Of a stretch of DNA of 64,000 nt, positions 12,736 to 24,800 are shown piece after piece. The notes below the pieces were generated by a model. The model was not told the DNA's origin and made no database searches. It saw only the letters and a list, made by a program, of their open reading frames with translations. The translations under genes and the position numbers were made by a program. Positions within the stretch are counted from its first letter, which is position 1. Every line of letters starts with the position of its first letter. Source of the stretch: Ophiura sarsii (lineage: Eukaryota > Echinodermata > Ophiuroidea > Amphilepidida > Ophiuridae); NCBI GenBank assembly GCA_035610835.1, contig CM069445.1, forward strand, positions 82,161,786 to 82,225,785. Reading direction: 5' to 3'.

Positions 12736-14073
12736 TCACAATTGCACATGATGTTCTTGCTGTAGAGTTCCTTTGCCAAATATGGTCTGCAAAGTGATGT
12801 GTCGAATCTCTTTGCTCATGATGAAACAAAACAGAGGATTCACGCACGCTTGGAAGTAAGTTAACCAGGTTGCCATGGAAACAAAGGCTGGTGGAAGTGG
12901 CCTATCTTTTGGCGCAAACACGAGCCAGAAGCAATATATTATATACGGTAACCACAAGGCGGTGAAAGCCACGGTGAGGCAGAAAGACAATTTGGCAAAT
13001 GATTCCTCCCTCATGAAATCAGAACGCGAAAGGGACGAGCCGCGCCCGCGGTTGTTGGGCGGAGCTAAACCGATCAACGGTGGCGGCGTTGGTCCTTGTC
13101 GAAATCCCATAAACCAATTGGCGGCCGCTTGACCGGTGGAGCCGGGACCGTAAAAAGTCCAATTATTAGACACAGCTGGGACGAATTGCATGGGACGCAT
13201 TTTACGGTGCGCACGCATAAACAAAAACACACGTAGATAGGAGAAATGTGTAAAAGCAATGACTGCCACGAAGAACAAAAGGAAGCACAGTGTATCATTT
13301 CGTTCATAGGGTTCATGATGAAATGTGCATTGATGTTCTAGCTCCGAATAGGCGTAGGTTCCTAAATTAAACACTGGGGGAAAAGCCATGGACACCGCTA
13401 GAGCCCACATTGCTAGCACACACAATAAACATGCGGGTCCCTTTAGTTTTTGTCTATGAAAACGATGAAATCGTAGCACCACATATCTTTCAATGCTTAT
13501 CAGGAACAACGTGTATAACACACCAAAGGTTAAATAGACATTAAAAAATGCTAATATTTCACATAATGAGTCGTTGTGTATCCATTTATTGTTGACCACT
13601 GCCGATACCACAAATGGGAAACAGAGCAGCGATTTGACGAAATCTGACAGGGCACAGTTGAACATAAAAAAATAAGACGGTCGACGTAATCGACCGTCGC
13701 TGAAAATGATAAAAGATAAGATCCCGTTTCCGAAAGCGCTTAATATAATGATCACAATGATGGAGCCACTCCATAGCACTCTGGCTTCTTCGTCGGATAT
13801 CGTCGGACCTGTCGAGCCATCCAGATGCCCGACTGCGTCGGCTGATAGATGTCGGGCAGCACTTTGGAGCATCCATGGACGAGCGGTTAGCAATTTAGGT
13901 AGATGAGATGTAGTCGTAGTCGTAGTACTGGTAGTAGTGATGGTAGAAGTGTCTGTGGCAGAGATATTCTGCAAGGCTGAATGATAATTGGGATGACCTG
14001 CAGTATCACCTGCACCAGTCGACATTGCCGAGACCAGCTGATCAGCGGCATACAGTCTCTCCCTCAAGCGCAT
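12736..14073 (-). CDS. SREB-family orphan GPCR (GPR27/GPR85/GPR173-like)
   Basis: A 445-residue seven-helix receptor encoded in one exon. TM1 lies near 99-124 with N116. TM2 is near 132-158 with D144. C171 and C249 can form the TM3-ECL2 disulphide. ERY (195-197) closes TM3, LWLP (373-376) is in TM6 and NPLFC (412-416) is in TM7. The third intracellular loop (about 296-335) carries QFVPAVSNNWTF, GPGSTGQAAANW and GPTPP, the signature that separates the SREB family from other class A receptors. Vertebrate SREBs are orphan receptors mainly of brain. The N-terminus is about 100 residues, longer than in vertebrate SREBs, with a Thr-rich run (45-56). Met17 is an alternative start. The paralogue it matches best cannot be decided, and a single pre-duplication gene is likely. 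Residues 211-283 are copied at 19655-19872. Confidence 0.93.
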   Translation of the reverse strand: MRLRERLYAADQLVSAMSTGAGDTAGHPNYHSALQNISATDTSTITTTSTTTTTTSHLPKLLTARPWMLQSAARHLSADAVGHLDGSTGPTISDEEARVLWSGSIIVIIILSAFGNGILSFIIFSDGRLRRPSYFFMFNCALSDFVKSLLCFPFVVSAVVNNKWIHNDSLCEILAFFNVYLTFGVLYTLFLISIERYVVLRFHRFHRQKLKGPACLLCVLAMWALAVSMAFPPVFNLGTYAYSELEHQCTFHHEPYERNDTLCFLLFFVAVIAFTHFSYLRVFLFMRAHRKMRPMQFVPAVSNNWTFYGPGSTGQAAANWFMGFRQGPTPPPLIGLAPPNNRGRGSSLSRSDFMREESFAKLSFCLTVAFTALWLPYIIYCFWLVFAPKDRPLPPAFVSMATWLTYFQACVNPLFCFIMSKEIRHITLQTIFGKGTLQQEHHVQL

Positions 14074-14456
14074 GTACTTTCGCTTAACGAAGTTGCACTT
14101 CTTTAATTTCCCTCAAATCATGTATGTGTATTATGTACCGTCGTTGTGTTTATATCCTGGTTTGGTGAACCTTACATGTAGCAGGATTCCCGTGTTAGAG
14201 TTGGTGAAATCTTTCCATGCAATACGAAGTCATAAAATTACACATAAACAAAGCAACGTTGTGCGACAGCAGGGGTCGACCGGCGATCCACTCGCAATAC
14301 GATTACTATCTACGGTAGACGAACGCAGCACATCTGTTAAATTATACAGAATGTAGCAATGATGCTGTTCCCAATATGATATAATCTTCTTGTGTGTTGT
14401 GTTATGAAACAAGGAAGTATCCCCATATGTTATTTTACAGCTGAGGGCCCTAGTAT
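14074..14456 (-). other. probable 5' UTR part of SREB coding exon, with splice acceptor and uORF
   Basis: On the minus strand a strong acceptor, ATTTATTTTTTCAG, ends at 14457, so the coding exon probably begins at 14456. The leader between that point and the ATG carries a 60-codon upstream frame (14412-14230) that could dampen translation. The frame has no known domain. Confidence 0.45.
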
Positions 14457-16554
14457 CTGAAAAAATAAATCATAACAACAAGTATTGGTTTAGACTGTTA
14501 TCTCAAGAAATGTTGGCATTACGGAAGTGAAACACAGTGTAAAGGTTTATAGAACTATAAAACACATACTGCTTAATATTGTATCATCACCCATTGCACT
14601 GGCATTGAACATCTGAAACTGTAATCAGATGTTATTCGGTTTCATTAATAACATTGACCCGCTATTGATCGACGTGCAGACGAAACTACAACTACTAATA
14701 TTATTATTAAAATTGCACAGTCCTCGTAAATTAATCATAATCCATAACTGTTCATACATGAATGTACCCCTTGGTAAATATAATTTGTATATTTGAATTG
14801 TTATTTGATGTATGTGATCTTTTCAGCGAAAGAAATGATAATAAAAAAACTATAAATGAGAAAGAAGAAAAATCCATAACTGTAGCCATTCCACAGATAT
14901 ATATTATTACACTGAACTAGACTGCCATAATTATAGACATTATGTTATTAAATGCCCCATATGGCTTTTACATCAGGTCGCGAGCGACCAAGCGCCCGCC
15001 GCACGCACGCAAACCACAGCTGTAATTCGTGTGTGTGTATTCTAGCGTATAATATGTATAATACTCCAGGCGCGATTTGCAACAAAGAGAACGATTCTGC
15101 AATGTCTTTGTTAAACGATAGCAACTAATAATCAACACACAAATCACATTAAACATCTGTACAAATAAAACACGCGCTTTTTTTTTGTAACAAAAATAAG
15201 CAAAATAAAAAATGGAGTAGAGAATATATTTACATCTCTCTCTTTCTCTCTCTAAGTATACATGTGAATATATAAGTCATGTATATACACGTATATTGCT
15301 CATCACTTAAAGTACTTACATCCCGCATTGCCCACCATATATTATAACTGGAGATGCGTTAAAACCTAAGCATCGTCATCTTATTTTCTCCAGAATATAC
15401 ACATCACATCGGGTACGGTCGCAGACAAAGACCATTTTTGAAGCATAAAATATATCCAATATCTAGTAGGAAAATGATCGAAATTCTACCGGTCATCCAT
15501 GGTAAAATATATGACGCATTATATCAAATCAAACCAGCTGGCTCCGTCCATGTTATATATGTTATAATATAATCGTAGGGACATTTAAAAGCCTCGGTCT
15601 TACTGGCTCGTCGTGTGTTATAGCAATCTTAGTGTGATATATTCGCGTGCATAAAAAACCGAGGATAAACACGACCTGTCTCTCCGGTTTAATAATACAT
15701 GCAAAGTCGGAGAACAGGCTAGAGGTTGGGCGCATGCGTTGTTGCGTACACGGATGATTTAGATAGAATTGGGTTTTTGTGGTGCTTTTTTTCTGAAATG
15801 TTAATACATGTCGATGGCGAGTTCATAGATCCGGAAATGTTTTGTTGTATATGATCGGGGTGAAAATGTCAACCCACATTTTAATAGTATCATTGTTTTG
15901 ATGCAAAGGAAATGGTGAAGATAGTGGTGCTATCCCTATTGTATGGTAAAATTTAAGTCACCTTGTTTTGATATTGTCAATTAAGAGTTTAGACGGAATC
16001 ATATGTATACAGGGTGTCCAAAAGATTATAATATAACTTAAGGTGATTGCAACTATTTTCAAAAGTTATCAAAACGTGTTACAATATTCAAAAAGTGCTG
16101 TATTGTATAGCATTCGACTTTGAGTAGGCCTTACAATTCCTTAAATGCGCTGCCCTGCTAATTGGCTTAAAGTTCCTGAGACGGTACAAGACTGGATTTT
16201 ATCTTATGAATGCACCGCATCAACACACACAAATCGTGAAACAACATAGTTTTACGCTGCCATGGAGAACGATAATATAGCCTATTCATGTGTTCCCTCC
16301 ATAACAAATTCCATGCTCTTTATGAATTCTCTTGTTCTTGAAAATAAGGCTTCAAATTCATGTTCATCATACGATCTTAGCAAATATGGTTCGACTTTAT
16401 TAGAATGAGTCTTTTGTATGGAACTCTCAAGTTACCCACAAAAATGGTTCTTAAAAAATGATAACCCCAAAAGAACTAAATATGGTTATTTTACAACCTT
16501 TTTAGAATTTGTTGGTTCAAAACCATTATAGAGGTTCCATAGAGGAAAGTCATA
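14457..16554 (-). other. probable SREB intron, or upstream regulatory DNA
   Basis: No gene is seen. It holds CT- and TA-rich microsatellites (15235-15300) and one end of a Tc1-like repeat (TATACAGGGTGTCCAAAAG at 16010-16028) without a partner. It also contains an NRF1-like site, listed separately. Confidence 0.4.
15730..15739. promoter_or_regulatory. NRF1-like palindrome GCGCATGCGT
   Basis: GCGCATGCGT fits the NRF1 binding consensus and lies in a short CpG-containing stretch (15700-15760) about 1.65 kb upstream of the SREB start codon. It may mark a promoter. The motif alone is weak evidence. Confidence 0.3.
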
Positions 16555-17574
16555 CAGGCTGTCCCAAAATGATTAGTACCCATCGATGCCCAAAGTTCAA
16601 TAAATTGGTTTCATCATCAAAATCAATGAGATAAGATCCGTTGTTTTTGTATCATATTTGCTATATATACACTGTACCCTTTTATTAGAATTTTAGATCA
16701 TGAATATCGGACTTATTTTAATGAAGTTACAGTCCATTGTGTAAGACATGATGATTTCACCTTTTTGGCAAAGTGCAAAAAAAGAACTAATACATTCTCT
16801 TAATCTCTTGTCTGCTAATTACTTTGGTTCCTTTCTATTTTAAACTGCTGTTGTATCATATTGTTGTTCAAACCATTAATGCTTCTTCATTTTGATTCAA
16901 TTTGAAGAGTAAAAATGGATCGTCACGCATGAGCGACCCCAAGCTTTAAAGACGTGGTCATGGACAATTAGCAGTGGCTAAGACTTCTTTTACATATTGG
17001 GGATGCAATTTCCTACAAACTTGGTAAAAATTATATAGTCCCTTAGTGTTTAACCTCACGAAATCCATTCTCCAATGTGAAAATGAAATAAAAGCCACTG
17101 GTGGTTCACCAAATACCACTTCATTTAGAAGTCCCCAAACACTTGTCAAATAAAACAATGCATGTGGTCACTCAGGTGTGACAAACTTCCTTTACCCGTT
17201 AAATTGAATTAAGGAGAGGAATTATTAATGATTTAAACACCCAAAACTAATAACAGTTACAACAGAAGACACACAAGATTATATTGAGTAGACAGGAGAT
17301 TATGAGAATACACAAGTTTCTTTCAAACAAGCTGTAATAGCACACAATTTTTTTAATTTAGCACTTTATCAAAAAGGTGAAATCACCATGTTTTACATAA
17401 TGGAGTGTATCTTGAGTTTGATAAATCCGATATTCATGATCTAAAATTCTAATGAAACAGTACAGTATGACAAAGATGATGTTAAAACAACGAACCTTAT
17501 CCTATCGATTTTGATGATGACAAAAATGATTGAATTTGGGCATCAATGGGTACTAATCATTTTTGGACAGCCTG
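16555..17574 (-). mobile_element. Tc1/mariner-type element with long inverted repeats
   Basis: TA-flanked ends CAGGCTGTCCCAAAATGATT (left) and the complement ending at 17574 begin arms of about 250 bp that stay complementary inward past ATCATGAATATCGG. Between them, a minus-strand frame at 17158-16958 contains SVWGLLNEVVFGEPP, reminiscent of the WGxLK...V...P motif near the C-terminus of IS630/mariner DDE transposases. The rest of the transposase is missing, so this is a degraded or internally deleted copy. Confidence 0.7.
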
Positions 17575-18208
17575 TAGAACCCTTTTGGACGACGACACTA
17601 GCCTTTCCCATGGTAAATTCCAGTTTTAATCCATGTGATGAAAATCTACCAAATCAGTAATGATTAAAATAAATCTTATTTTAACGGAGGTATATTATTA
17701 CTTCCTTCTTCGAGGTATACGCCTACATATCCGGTATTTACATTCACTTCATAAACTCAATTAACAGTGTGTATACTTAGCTCTGTCTAAGATATATTCT
17801 TAATTAATCTGCAAATAATGACAGATGAAAAAATGTCTCTTCGTGGTGTTAGGCTAAACACCATCGGTCCTACGGTATAATTATGATATTCTCTTGTATA
17901 ATTCCTAATGGCCAGATCCCATAATGATTACTTTTTGCCATTAACTTCATGTTCTGGCCATCTGAGCCAGTTGATTTGAGCTGATAAATGCGCCATTTTA
18001 ATTTTATCATATTGTTATTTTCATAAACGCTCGTATTACAAAATGTATTGTGGCATTATTATATGTCCTTTGTCTTTATTCGCATGAATGTAAATTATAT
18101 AGAGGTTATTATCATTATAAGCATTGCATACTCACTGTGCTCCCCATGGAAAGTACAAATCCTATAATGCATATTGTAATCAATAAAGTTTCGGTCATAA
18201 ATTTTGCA

Positions 18209-18562
18209 TTAAAGGTAGATGACCCGATCACATTTTCGTAACACAGAATTATTTCAAACATACGGAGATTTTCATATCATATGAAAGCTCGTATTTTTCT
18301 CATTATCATACTGAAATTTGACGGCCTAATTCGGTATAATGACAGAGAAATCGACGAAATAGCATTGAATTACCGCGAATGGTGGTTACCACCGATATAG
18401 TTTGTGTACTACTCAATGGGTACAGTTCACAGCATCTTGTGCGTCTAAAAAAAGAACCATAATAGCTATGCATCTCAAATTTTGGGACACGACGTTTTTA
18501 AGGATGACCTTTCATGTAGAATAGAAAACTTCAAGTTGAAAATCGGAACATCTACCTTTAAT
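18209..18562 (+). repeat. MITE, TTAAAGGTAGATG ends, copy 1
   Basis: The inverted ends are TTAAAGGTAGATG and CATCTACCTTTAA. The same about 350-bp sequence occurs on the opposite strand at 50396-50747 with high identity, and a diverged copy is at 62589-62903. Shared landmarks are ATGGTGGTTACCACC, GTGTACTACTCAATGGG and AAGGATGACCTTTCATGTAG. Confidence 0.85.
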
Positions 18563-18830
18563 TAAACTTAATGATTTTAGCTTTCTTTATAGTATGTGTG
18601 TATATAATTGTTATTTTGTATAAGAACGCATCGTTTTTAAAGTCATCATGGTCATGTGCTGCTGTTGTAAAAGCGTATGTTCTAATAAATAAACTAGGCC
18701 TAAACTAAATTATTTGATATCAAATCATTTTGTGTGTGTTTGTTTTCTTTGTGTCAAATCAGAATTGAAAACAGGGTGTCTAAAAATGATAAACGAGTTA
18801 AAGTATAAGACCTGGATTGAAGTTCTTTTG

Positions 18831-19548
18831 TTAAGGGGGCTGTGCACCTCCAGGTACAGCCTCCGTAAAACTGCCGTAACTTCTTCATTATTCATTTAAT
18901 CTATATGAAAGTATACATTTTTTTGCAGGAAAGGGTTCAATGAATCCAACCATGATCATAAAATTGACCATTTTGGAAACAATTATAAAAAACACGGTTT
19001 TTTGCCCCATTTTAGGTTTGGAAAAGATAACTCAAAAAATATTTTGTCACATTTTGTCATACTAGTTTTATTATATTCCTCATACAATTCCCTAGGAATC
19101 GTTTTTTTTTTGTGGAAAATATTTATTATTATTTGAATTAGAGACCAAAATGTGCCAAAAAATGTGATTTTTTACCAAAAATGGTGATTTTCACGATTTT
19201 GGAGGTAAAAAAATCACGTTTTTTAGCACTTTTTGGTCTCTAATTCAAAAAATAATAAATGTTTTCAAAAACAAACAAAAAGATTCCTAGGGAATTGTAT
19301 GAGGAATATAATAAAACTAGTATGACAAAATTTGACAAAATAGATTTTGAGTTATCTTTTCCAAACCTAAAATGGGGCAAAAAACGTGATTTTTATAATT
19401 TTTTCCAAAATGGTCAATTTCATGATCATGGTTGGATTCATTGAACCTTTTCCTGCAAAAAAATGTATACTTTTATCTAGATTAAATGAATAATGAAGAA
19501 GTTACGGCAGTTTTACGGAGGCTGTACGAAGGTGCACATCCCCCTTAA
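18831..19548. mobile_element. 718-bp near-perfect foldback element
   Basis: Two arms of about 300 bp (from TTAAGGGGGCTGTGCACC and its mirror complement ending ATCCCCCTTAA) pair almost throughout around AAAATCACC motifs near 19180. Frames through it encode nothing known. It sits only 107 bp before the inverted receptor fragment. Confidence 0.85.
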
Positions 19549-19654
19549 CAGAACACCACATTGACCTATATAAGAAGAAATAAATGTGCGCACAAATAAG
19601 CCTATTTCGACTTGATTCTCCTCACAACGATGATCTTTCGACAATGTTTTAAGC

Positions 19655-19872
19655 AAGGGACCCGCATGTTTATGTGTGTACTAGCAATGTGGGCTCTAGC
19701 GGTGTCCATGGCTTTTCCCCCAGTGTTTAATTTAGGAACCTACGCCTATTCGGAGCTGGAACATCAATGCACATTTCATCATGAACCCTATGAACGAAAT
19801 GATACACTGTGCTTCCTTCTGTTCTTCGTGGCAGTCATTGCTTTTACACATTTCTCCTATCTACGTGTGTTT
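19655..19872 (+). pseudogene. inverted partial copy of the SREB receptor (TM4-TM5)
   Basis: About 218 bp match the minus-strand receptor segment 13443-13226 (residues 211-283, TM4 through TM5). I count four differences: one single-base deletion near the left end and three substitutions. All three substitutions are synonymous in the receptor frame. The match begins and ends abruptly inside the receptor's single exon, with no introns or poly-A tail. The orientation is opposite to the gene, 6 kb away. An upstream ATG gives an open frame (19612-19926), but two helices with unrelated ends are unlikely to be a receptor. Confidence 0.95.
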
Positions 19873-22060
19873 CCGCCAAATTATATTGCTCATATTTCTA
19901 ACATCTTAATTATTGAACTATTCTAAATAAATAAATAATTTTTAAAAACTTATAATACTCAACCCTAAACAGTTAATGTTGAGTTGTCGACACATCTGTA
20001 TATAATTAACTTTAATGATAGTACAGTTATGTTTGAATTTGCAGAAAACATCTCGTTATTGAAAGATTACAAATCTATTTGGTATGGTATCATTTTAGTA
20101 TTAAAAACATGCATTAATTGTTCTTAAATATTCGTCATTTATTCGTATTTTGAAAGATATTTTAGCCCGTTAACACTTTTGTTTTTAGTTTGTTTTTGTT
20201 TTTCAATTTAAATGAACAGATTGTAGGCGCGAGATTCAAATTTTAACTTGAGGTATTTTAATTAGTAGTTTGGAAATTGTTACATTGAAATGAATAGGTA
20301 ACTCCAAAAATAAATCTGCACTCATAATGATTGTATTTGTAAAGAAAACTGGGTATAACCTGAGACGTATATATTCGTCTCAGGTTAACTCTAGAATACC
20401 TGTCAAACACTATGCTTTATATTAGACTAAATTAGAGTGATGCAGAGTATACGGTATTACAGAGTAATTCCAAACATTTTGTGTCATATACATGTAGGCC
20501 TACATAATAATTAGTCAATACAGCTAACAAAAAGAATTTAACACAGACTTACCGTTAAAAATGGATCATTGTCGATTAGCAGTGTCGGAAGATTTGGTAA
20601 CAAAAATATTCCGACGTTATATTTTCTGTGTCCAATAATCCGACGCCTCACACACAGACCAAAGTACATCCACCACCGGCCACCTTAGACCGTGTTAATG
20701 TTACTAAAAAGGGTTCCGCACCGGTTCAAAGCAGGACAACTAAATGATCGCTTAAGACAAAGACCCATGCTAATTATTTATCTCTTGTGTCCCAGTGTTG
20801 GACAGAGGGGAAATGGCATTGATCGAACTACCGTTTTTACCACCAAATTATTATAGATGATATGCACGCATCCTGTCCTAAATCTGAATCGAATTCAGGT
20901 CTTCCGGTGTCTAGTCGCATGGTACTGGTAAATCGCGCGCGGGCCTTAGCCCTCTGATTAAGTCTGCGGAATAGGTTAGAGATACAAAGATATAGATTAA
21001 TAAAAGCTGTTTTGTCGTGCTTTATTGTAATTAAAAGTTTAAAGTGTCTTGATTTATTTAAGATTAGGCTAATGAATACCTGAATATGATTAGCGTTCTT
21101 CAGCTAATTACCAGCATCTGAATTGGTGTAGTAACATCTGCTATACCATAGTCGTCTTTCATGTATGGGGACATATTTCGGACTGAATTGTCAAAGTGGG
21201 CAGTAAAATACATGTAGTAAAATGGACCCTTTTTTCATTCTTTACTACGAAAAAGGGGGTAATTGTATAGGCTACTTAAACAGTGGAGTAGCTAAGATTT
21301 TTTCAGGGGGGAAAGATTTCCAAAATTTTCATAAAAGGGTGCTCCAAATTGGTGTTTTTTTGCAGTCAGCTCAGAAACCTTAAGAGCGGCTGGTGGGGGT
21401 GGGTGGGGGTTAGGGCATTATTTATACCCACCGCACTCGAAAATGGTTCTTGTATAAGTTGTCATAATGCCTTACACACTTCATCCGGAGAATGGGACTG
21501 GGGAGTCGCACCCGATGTATTCTACATTCTATTGAATCCGGTGCTGACGTCCGAGATCGTGTTACCAATGTGGGCTACATAATATCATAATACAGGTGTG
21601 TCTTCATTGAAAATCGTACACACAGTTATTATTCTCATAATTCCCGACAAGATGGCAGCTAATCCGTTGAGGACCGTCGAGACAAAAAAAAACCGGGTTT
21701 GATGGTTTTGAAAGTTCTTTGGCCCATATTGAAATAATCAAAAATGTTCAAATGAAACTAAGCAGTGCCACGATTTGTACGCAGTTCAAGGTTAAGTGAC
21801 ATTTTTTATCTTTGCTGAATTTCGCAAAATATTTATTACAAAAATCATTTTCCTGTTGGGACAAACCCTTTTTCCCTTTAAATTCCGGATAAAATTAAAA
21901 TAACAAAATTGTTACTTGTAAATCAGTTCACATCTAGGCCTCGTACACTGTTATTTTTAATCGAAATATTGGCACAAACATTAACCGGAAAACATGTCCC
22001 TTATCTAACGGCTAGCGACATCCGATGTTCATGTATGTCGGCAATACCAGGCACAACAGG
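19873..22060. other. mostly unexplained intergenic or intron sequence
   Basis: A minus-strand splice donor, AACG/GTAAGT, lies at 20553/20552, in or next to a more balanced-composition stretch (20560-20960). This could be the SREB first exon and promoter. A fragment of the CAGTGGCG element family, minus orientation, is at 21281-21365. No coding signal is recognised. Confidence 0.35.
21281..21365 (-). repeat. fragment of the CAGTGGCG hAT-type MITE family
   Basis: It begins CAGTGGAGTAGCTAAGATTT, then TTTTCAGGGGGG, and its complement matches the right ends of 27461-27726 and 37912-38257. Confidence 0.6.
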
Positions 22061-22064
22061 AACC

Positions 22065-22440
22065 ACTTGTTTTGGGTTGACGAAATATTAAAACATTTTT
22101 CACATAATTTCCTCTTGATCGGGGGACGATTTGTGGAACGGTGGACGACTTGATTGGTAGCGAGGGGTAATTAATAGCTTCTTTAAGACTAAGAGTAACA
22201 AAGATAATACCGTCCGTTAGAGCACTAATTAGGAATTGGCCCTATTAGCAGTCATTAAGACACAATCAACTAAATCGATTTGAATTGGAGTGGCAATTTG
22301 AAACACTCTGGTCATTTGTTTTAGTCAAATATAAAAAGCCATAGGTTTACTTTAGAGTAGACCTATAGATCTCCAAACGATATTATCGATATTCACATCG
22401 ATATTATACGAAATAGGCCTACATTGTTTGTTTCATGTAA
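22065..22440 (+). repeat. triplicated block, copy 1 (diverged)
   Basis: It shares GGGTTGACGAAATATTAAAAC, the ATAC(A)ATTTCCT region, CCGTCCGTTAGAGCA, TTAAGACACAATC and a final ATACGGGCAT with copies 2 and 3. It is shorter and more diverged. Confidence 0.6.
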
Positions 22441-22954
22441 ATACGGGCATATTTTTCTCGAATTTTCGGAATTATTTGAAAGTGTTTTGAAATGTATTGC
22501 GTGTTGAAAATTCCCCAATAACTCCCGAAATTGCTGTGGAAAGAATAACGCCCGACCGACCGACCCTATACCTGAGTGGTCCGTTTGCCCGTTATAGCCC
22601 CGGCGTCGCCTTTCTTCTAAGTATTCTATGAAAGACGCATCATATCATAATAATAGGCCAATCGACATATTCCAAAATAATTGGTGACACATGGGACCCT
22701 ATCTGAAGGCACAGGTGACCTCATATCCACTAAGTGCCCCTCCCCCGCAAAATACATTTCACATTTTCCCATGGACACTGCCCTCACATCAAAGATATGT
22801 GTGACCCGATCAAATTCACTTTCCCCTTCCAGTCCACATGCCTTCGAAATTAAGATTTTGGTGTAAGAAGAATACAGCGCTTTGTCACGTCACCCTTGCA
22901 CAATCGTACACCTGACATGCCTGAGAGATGATGTTTCATTTATATGCTACGAGC

Positions 22955-23560
22955 AAAAAAGTATAGAGAATTGTCCGTCTTAAATGTAAATCAAGCAACT
23001 TCAAATTAATTGGTTGCAAATTCATGAAAACTTTCATTAGTTCATAGACCTCAACGTTAATAGCCTGCCCAAGTGACCGATGTCTACACATTTTCAGCGC
23101 CTGTTAGTTGCTGATGAAATGGGCATTTTAATAACCATCTGAATTATACGATATCCGATGATTATGTCGGTGATAACGAAAACTTTTTAAGGATTGGGTT
23201 GACGAAATATTAAAACAATAATTACGTTTTTGCATACAATTTCCTTTTTGAACGATTTGAGTGGCCGTGGTATTGGCGGTAACTCAAAGCTGGAAGAGGA
23301 ACAAAGACAAAAATCATCTGTTAGAGCATTAATTAAGATTAAACCTTAGTGACACAATCTTAAAAAGTTGAATATGTATTGAGTAGCAAACAATTTAAGT
23401 GGCGGTGATTGAAGACAAAGAACATTTTATTTAGGCTTGTTATTCATAAAGACTTTGCATGGCCTAAAATCAAACTAAACAAACTAATTCAATACTTTTT
23501 AATTAATAGCCATTTTTTTAAAAATACGGGCATCTTTTATAAGTAATGTCCGTAAATGCA
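22955..23560 (+). repeat. triplicated block, copy 2
   Basis: About 600 bp align collinearly with 24195-24800. The first part (AACTTCAAATTAATTGGTT through GCCTGCCCAAGTGA) is almost identical, and later parts diverge by small indels. AT-rich, with several TTAATTA-type sites; no reading frame. Confidence 0.8.
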
Positions 23561-23802
23561 TAGATTAGTCAGGGTGATTGATCATGAATATATCTTCAAT
23601 TTTTTTGAGGTTGCTTATTTTAATGGAATGGTTATTTTTACAACATCTGAACCCATTAGTGATTAACCACCGACAGATTTGTGTAGGCTACTGTGTTACT
23701 ATGGGCAAATTCTAAGCGAATTTTTGCTTTTACCATTGGAGTAATTCAACCCAAATTTTGGAATAAGATTTATTTCATTATGTACCTTTAGGCCTACATC
23801 GT

Positions 23803-24008
23803 GGGTTGAGCGCCAGAAGGCCTCAACTCAAAAGGCTGTTTTGAGATAATCAACTTTGAATATGTGAGACCCTGTTACATTGAGTTGGGGCTATGTGGAA
23901 TTGGCCATCATCTTCAATTGAGAGTGTTTATGAGTCTTTGTGGTTATTTTGGTACCAAAATCTCATTTTGCCCAAAAGTTGAGTTGCGGCCTTCTGGCGC
24001 TCAACCCT
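23803..24008. mobile_element. MITE, GGGTTGAGCGCCAGAAGG ends
   Basis: The left end GGGTTGAGCGCCAGAAGGCC and the right end GGCCTTCTGGCGCTCAACCC are complementary over about 35 bp around 140 bp of unique sequence. It lies between copies 2 and 3 of the triplicated block. Confidence 0.75.
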
Positions 24009-24194
24009 CGACATATAGTATAGAAAATACAACATGGTATGAACAACCAGGTCATACACCTTGAATCAGATGAATAGATTTGAGTTTAAGTGATGGCATT
24101 AAGAAACATATCAGTTACATGTGCGGCGAAAACAAAACATTATTAGGCTGATCATTTTAATAGACACTGAAATTAATTATACGAGCAGTCTTAG

Positions 24195-24800
24195 ATAATC
24201 GATTAGAAGTTGTTCGTCTTAAATACAGGCAACTTCAAATTAATTGGTTAAAAATTCATGAAAACTTTCATTAGTTCATAGACCTCAACGTTAATAGCCT
24301 GCCCAAGTGACTGGTGTCTACAACTTTTCAGAGCTTGTAAGTTGCTGATGAAATGGCCATTTTAATACCATCTGACTTTTACGATTACGAAAACTTTTAA
24401 AGGATTGGGTTGAAGAAATATTAAAGCAATAACTACATTCCGCATACAATTTCCTTTTTGAACGATTTGAGTGACAGTGGCAATGGCAATGCCAGTCACT
24501 CCAAGCAGGAGAGGAACAAAGACAAACACCGTCCGTTAGAGCATTAATTAAGATTAAACCTTAAGTGACACAATCTTTATAATTTGAATATATATATATA
24601 TTGAGTGCCAAACAATTTAAGTGGCGGTGATTGAAGACAAAGAACATTATATTTAGGCTTGTCATTTATAAAGACTTTGCATGGCCTAAAATCACAATTA
24701 AACGAACTAATTCAATACTTTAAATTAAAAAGCCAGTGCATGTATTATTAAAATACGGGCATTTTATTAAGTAATGTTTGTAAATTCATAGATTATTCAT
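24195..24800 (+). repeat. triplicated block, copy 3
   Basis: Direct copy of 22955-23560 displaced by about 1.24 kb. A TATATATA expansion lies near 24590. Confidence 0.8.

Noticed and set aside
19612..19926. A 104-codon frame as a second small receptor gene
   Set aside because: It is an internal fragment with two helices, unrelated ends and a frameshift at its left edge; a partial copy explains it better.
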